A stretch of 38,924 bases of DNA from Flavobacteriaceae bacterium (lineage in GTDB: Bacteria; Bacteroidota; Bacteroidia; Flavobacteriales; Flavobacteriaceae). Position 1 is the first letter of the stretch, and each line of letters opens with the position of its first letter. Where the stretch lies: NCBI GenBank assembly GCA_024232495.1, contig JAAEPP010000408.1:1-38924 (forward strand), written 5' to 3'. The translations under genes were made by a program, and so were the position numbers. Below are positions 35,998 through 38,924 of the stretch, piece by piece. Under the pieces are notes generated by a model that saw nothing but the letters and a program-made list of their open reading frames with translations, did not search any database and was not told the origin of the DNA.

Positions 35998-38924
35998 TCA
36001 ATAATTTATATAAACAGTACCAATAAAGCTATCAGGATAGCGATAATCGTTTAATTGTAAAACATAAATATAAACTCCTGTAGGAACTAATTGATGCTTG
36101 AAAGTAATGCCCTCGTTAGAAATACCATCCCAAAAACCGTCTTCATGAGTACCTTTGTATATTATATTCCCATATCGACTAAATATTTTAAGCTCAAAAT
36201 CAAGATATATATTTAATAGATGATCAATTTCAAAAACATCATTTATATTGTCATTATTCGGAGAAAATCCCTCTGGAATAAATGGAATACAATTTTCAGT
36301 TTCTATCTCAAATGACGACGTCGTAAAACATATTTCATTTTCTAATCTTATATAAATAGTTTGAGGATTTGATGTATTTTGATAATTTCCAGTATCAGTT
36401 ATTTCATTTTCATTTAGATTAGCATCTTCCTCTGAAACATAAAAAGTAATAATATCGTTGATGTTAGTTGATATTGAATTGTTTTGTTGCGTTAAATTAA
36501 AGTTGGCACTTTCATTTCCTTCATCACATTCTATAAGATTTGATAAAGGTAGGATAGGCGGTAGGGAACCAAATTCTATTGATACTGAATACTCATTGTT
36601 TAGCTCATCCAATTCTTCAATAATACCCTCATTGAAACCAAGATCATCAACTCTAATTAAAATTTCAAATAAATTAGGAGTATTAATTGGTAAATTTATT
36701 TCAATCGAATTAGTTTCACTTCCATTAATGGGAATATCATTTAAGGTTTGAGTCTGGGTAACTAGTATTTCATCTAAATAAAAAGAAATCGGTGTGAAAG
36801 CTGGTAGTATATCAGTTCCGTCTATATTATTAACACGATATTCAATAATTAAATCTCGATTTCTACAAGCGTAAAGATCATTATTAATGGATACTGTGGC
36901 ATCTGGTAATGGACAAAATATCGTTTCAATTTGAAAATTTCCAATTGTGTAGCATTGTGTAAAATTATCAGATAGACGTACCCAAATCGTTTCTGTACCA
37001 CTACTGATGTAGGCAGAAGGTGTTACAATAGCATTTGTATCTGCATTCGCATCGGCCTCAGTATTGTAATAGGTAAGTGTAATATCGGTTAGTGTATTTA
37101 CAATCTCGTCATATTTAGAAGTTAAGTCAAAAGTTTCGGAGCCGTCACCATCGTTATCACACAGTTGATAATCACTTATAGGGTCTGTAATTGAGGGTGC
37201 CGGATTTACTTGAAGTACTAATTGAGTCACATCGTAACAACCTAGAACATCTTCTTCTAATCTTGCAAATATGGTTTGTGTGTTAGGAACTGTATTGGTA
37301 TATGGACTTACTAAAGCATCTATTCCTGCTTCGGCTTGAGCTAGTGTTTCATGATAGGTTACTAAATTATTTGTCTGTCCATTGATTATGTCGGTGTCGG
37401 CCTCGGTTAAGTTAAACTCGGCTATTCCATCATTTGGAGTTTGGTCACATTCAATTAATGGCGTTGGAGCTCCTGCAATAGGATTAATAATAAACTCCAC
37501 AAGAATATCGTCAGTTACAATGCAACCTTCGTAGGTAACTTCAAGCTGATAGGTTCCTGTTTGATTAACAATTAATTGTTCGTCAGTTTCTCCTGGCATT
37601 AAAGTACCATTAAAAAACCATTGATAGGTTGAATTTTCTCCAGCTGCTATAGGAGGTGTTAGGGAATTAATGCCAATAACTTGATCTTCACCTTCACAAA
37701 TAGCATCATCATTCGTTATTAGTATATCTGCATCCAATGTTAAATTTAGTACAACTTCTGCTAAACTTATAATTTGTTCAAATTCATTATTATCCTCATT
37801 GATTTCTGTAACGGTACTTATTCCACCACCGCCATCATCAACGACTACCTTAATCGTAAAGGGATCTGGAACTGTGTTAATAGGTATAGTCAGTGTTATT
37901 GAACCAGTTTCCTGGCCATCAATTGGTAGGTCGTTTTCTGTAAAAGCTTGCCCAATTTGATTTTCTTCTAAATAGAATTTAATTGGAGTACCTGCAGGGA
38001 GAATACCGGTACTATTAATATTGAAAACAGTGTAGTTAATTTCGACTAAATTATTACAAATAATTTCTATATTTTCGAAGCTTATAGTAGCATCTGGTAG
38101 CTCCGAATTTAAAACAGTTATTATATTATTTACAATTATATAATCCTGACCAGATGTCAAAGATATACTTGCACTTACGTCACCAGGTTGGATATAATTT
38201 TCAATATTATAGAAATCAATATCCATATTGTAAAGTTGACTTGAATTAGTAAAACTATTAGTTCCATTAAATGCATTAGTTTGCGGGTTTAAAGGAGGAT
38301 TACTCAAAATGTTTCCATTAATCCTTAAGGTTTCATTTACAGCAAGACTAGCATCTCCTTCCCATGCTAAAAACCCAATTTTAGCACCCATATTGTCCAT
38401 AACATTGAGCGTAGTGAGTTGAATAGTTAAGTTATTATTAAATTGAGACACAGACTCAAATCCATCAAATAGATTGACTTGATTAAGAGGTAACGAGTTA
38501 TCTTGATAAACCACTGTTATTGTCCATCCTCCAAAATCAGTTTGATTGTTACAATAGGGAGATCCAGGAAAGATATTACCTGTTAAATCAAAATTAGATA
38601 CAGTGTAAGTGCCATTTCCAAAATTATTTAATATGTCAGTAACATCAGCAAAAGCTCCGTAAAATTTATTATTCTGCAAGTTATTTATAAAAGTTCTTTC
38701 TGCAGATACAGTAATCCCATTTAAATTCACCTCGTAGTCGCCTGGGAAAGTGTCATTTATGAGCCCTCCAGATCCAGACCAGTATAGGTATGCAGATATT
38801 AAATTTTGTGATGGAGAAAGGTTAAAAACAGCACTACTCTGAGTTTGAATATTACAAGAGTTTGGCGATATATTTAGCGTATTTCCAAAAGCTTTATAAT
38901 CGTACTTTCCATTATATTGTTTAT
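35998..38924 (-). CDS. Giant T9SS type B (gliding motility-associated C-terminal) cargo protein, 5' end outside the window
   Basis: The minus-strand frame is open from the window edge to the stop at 35998, at least 974 residues with no visible start; a GTG at 38730 is only an internal codon, because coding sequence of the same kind continues upstream. Two long CARDB-like modules begin LPDATISFENIEI and LPDATVSINNDLY. Three shorter repeats begin with ECDQTPNDG, LCDNDGDGS and ECDEGNESA, each followed by F-[DN]-L-T. The C-terminal type B sorting domain reads IPEGFSPNNDNINDVFEI, LKIFSRYGNIIYKG and GVYIYVLQLND. It should be secreted by the T9SS and attached to or released from the surface, probably as an adhesin. 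Function is inferred from architecture only. Confidence 0.88.
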   Translation of the reverse strand, partial: KQYNGKYDYKAFGNTLNISPNSCNIQTQSSAVFNLSPSQNLISAYLYWSGSGGLINDTFPGDYEVNLNGITVSAERTFINNLQNNKFYGAFADVTDILNNFGNGTYTVSNFDLTGNIFPGSPYCNNQTDFGGWTITVVYQDNSLPLNQVNLFDGFESVSQFNNNLTIQLTTLNVMDNMGAKIGFLAWEGDASLAVNETLRINGNILSNPPLNPQTNAFNGTNSFTNSSQLYNMDIDFYNIENYIQPGDVSASISLTSGQDYIIVNNIITVLNSELPDATISFENIEIICNNLVEINYTVFNINSTGILPAGTPIKFYLEENQIGQAFTENDLPIDGQETGSITLTIPINTVPDPFTIKVVVDDGGGGISTVTEINEDNNEFEQIISLAEVVLNLTLDADILITNDDAICEGEDQVIGINSLTPPIAAGENSTYQWFFNGTLMPGETDEQLIVNQTGTYQLEVTYEGCIVTDDILVEFIINPIAGAPTPLIECDQTPNDGIAEFNLTEADTDIINGQTNNLVTYHETLAQAEAGIDALVSPYTNTVPNTQTIFARLEEDVLGCYDVTQLVLQVNPAPSITDPISDYQLCDNDGDGSETFDLTSKYDEIVNTLTDITLTYYNTEADANADTNAIVTPSAYISSGTETIWVRLSDNFTQCYTIGNFQIETIFCPLPDATVSINNDLYACRNRDLIIEYRVNNIDGTDILPAFTPISFYLDEILVTQTQTLNDIPINGSETNSIEINLPINTPNLFEILIRVDDLGFNEGIIEELDELNNEYSVSIEFGSLPPILPLSNLIECDEGNESANFNLTQQNNSISTNINDIITFYVSEEDANLNENEITDTGNYQNTSNPQTIYIRLENEICFTTSSFEIETENCIPFIPEGFSPNNDNINDVFEIDHLLNIYLDFELKIFSRYGNIIYKGTHEDGFWDGISNEGITFKHQLVPTGVYIYVLQLNDYRYPDSFIGTVYINY

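Noticed and set aside
36458-36751. Plus-strand open frame inside the giant T9SS gene
   Set aside because: Antisense shadow of repeat-rich coding sequence with no signal or domain.

Overview
This window comes from an AT-rich member of the Bacteroidota, most likely a marine Flavobacteriaceae. The evidence is the gene order (bamD-rpoZ-coaBC-DUF4835-recN; ybbR-coaE-sensor kinase-regulator), the near absence of Shine-Dalgarno sequences, -7 promoter boxes of the Bacteroidota type TANNTTTG, type IX secretion (T9SS) sorting domains of both type A and type B, and a YtxJ bacillithiol-type redox protein. The genus cannot be fixed from this sequence. Coding density is very high: no gene-free stretch exceeds about 240 bases. 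I see no tRNA, rRNA, CRISPR array, insertion sequence or prophage.

Layout. 1-1649 (minus): end of a HAD phosphatase and ribD. 1677-3617 (plus): GNAT acetyltransferase, prmC and a LOG-family phosphoribohydrolase, closed by a terminator. 3762-12320 (plus): ligA, a DUF6913-like protein, dapA, then the conserved envelope/coenzyme block bamD-rpoZ-coaBC-DUF4835-recN. 12356-18161 (plus): fabI, a family-2 glycosyltransferase, a YbbR-like protein, coaE and an OmpR-type two-component pair. 18190-25200 (minus): an operon-like run of Gfo/Idh/MocA oxidoreductase, 3-hydroxyacyl-CoA dehydrogenase, DUF1015, YggS-like PLP protein, exonuclease/GIY-YIG fusion, voltage-gated K+ channel-like protein and miaA. 25294-28120: pcm (plus), then a flavin split-barrel protein, smpB, a thioesterase and a TetR regulator (minus). 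28246-34322: a secreted thioredoxin-like T9SS cargo, ytxJ, fahA (minus), glyA, an FG-GAP/ASPIC T9SS cargo and a cold-shock gene. 34375-38924 (minus): a surface beta-helix lipoprotein and a giant T9SS type-B cargo whose 5' end lies outside the window.

The content is mostly housekeeping and I found no clear new multi-gene system. The best leads are small. (1) Several genes have a -7 box ending exactly 4 nt before the start codon, which predicts leaderless mRNAs. (2) The exonuclease/GIY-YIG fusion carries a four-cysteine motif spaced like the UvrC iron-sulfur ligands. (3) A perfect 16-bp palindrome sits in the promoter of the TetR gene. (4) Helically phased GTTAA repeats precede the sensor-kinase gene. 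(5) The K+ channel gene has a coding extension with no ordinary start codon. (6) TTG starts are used unusually often.
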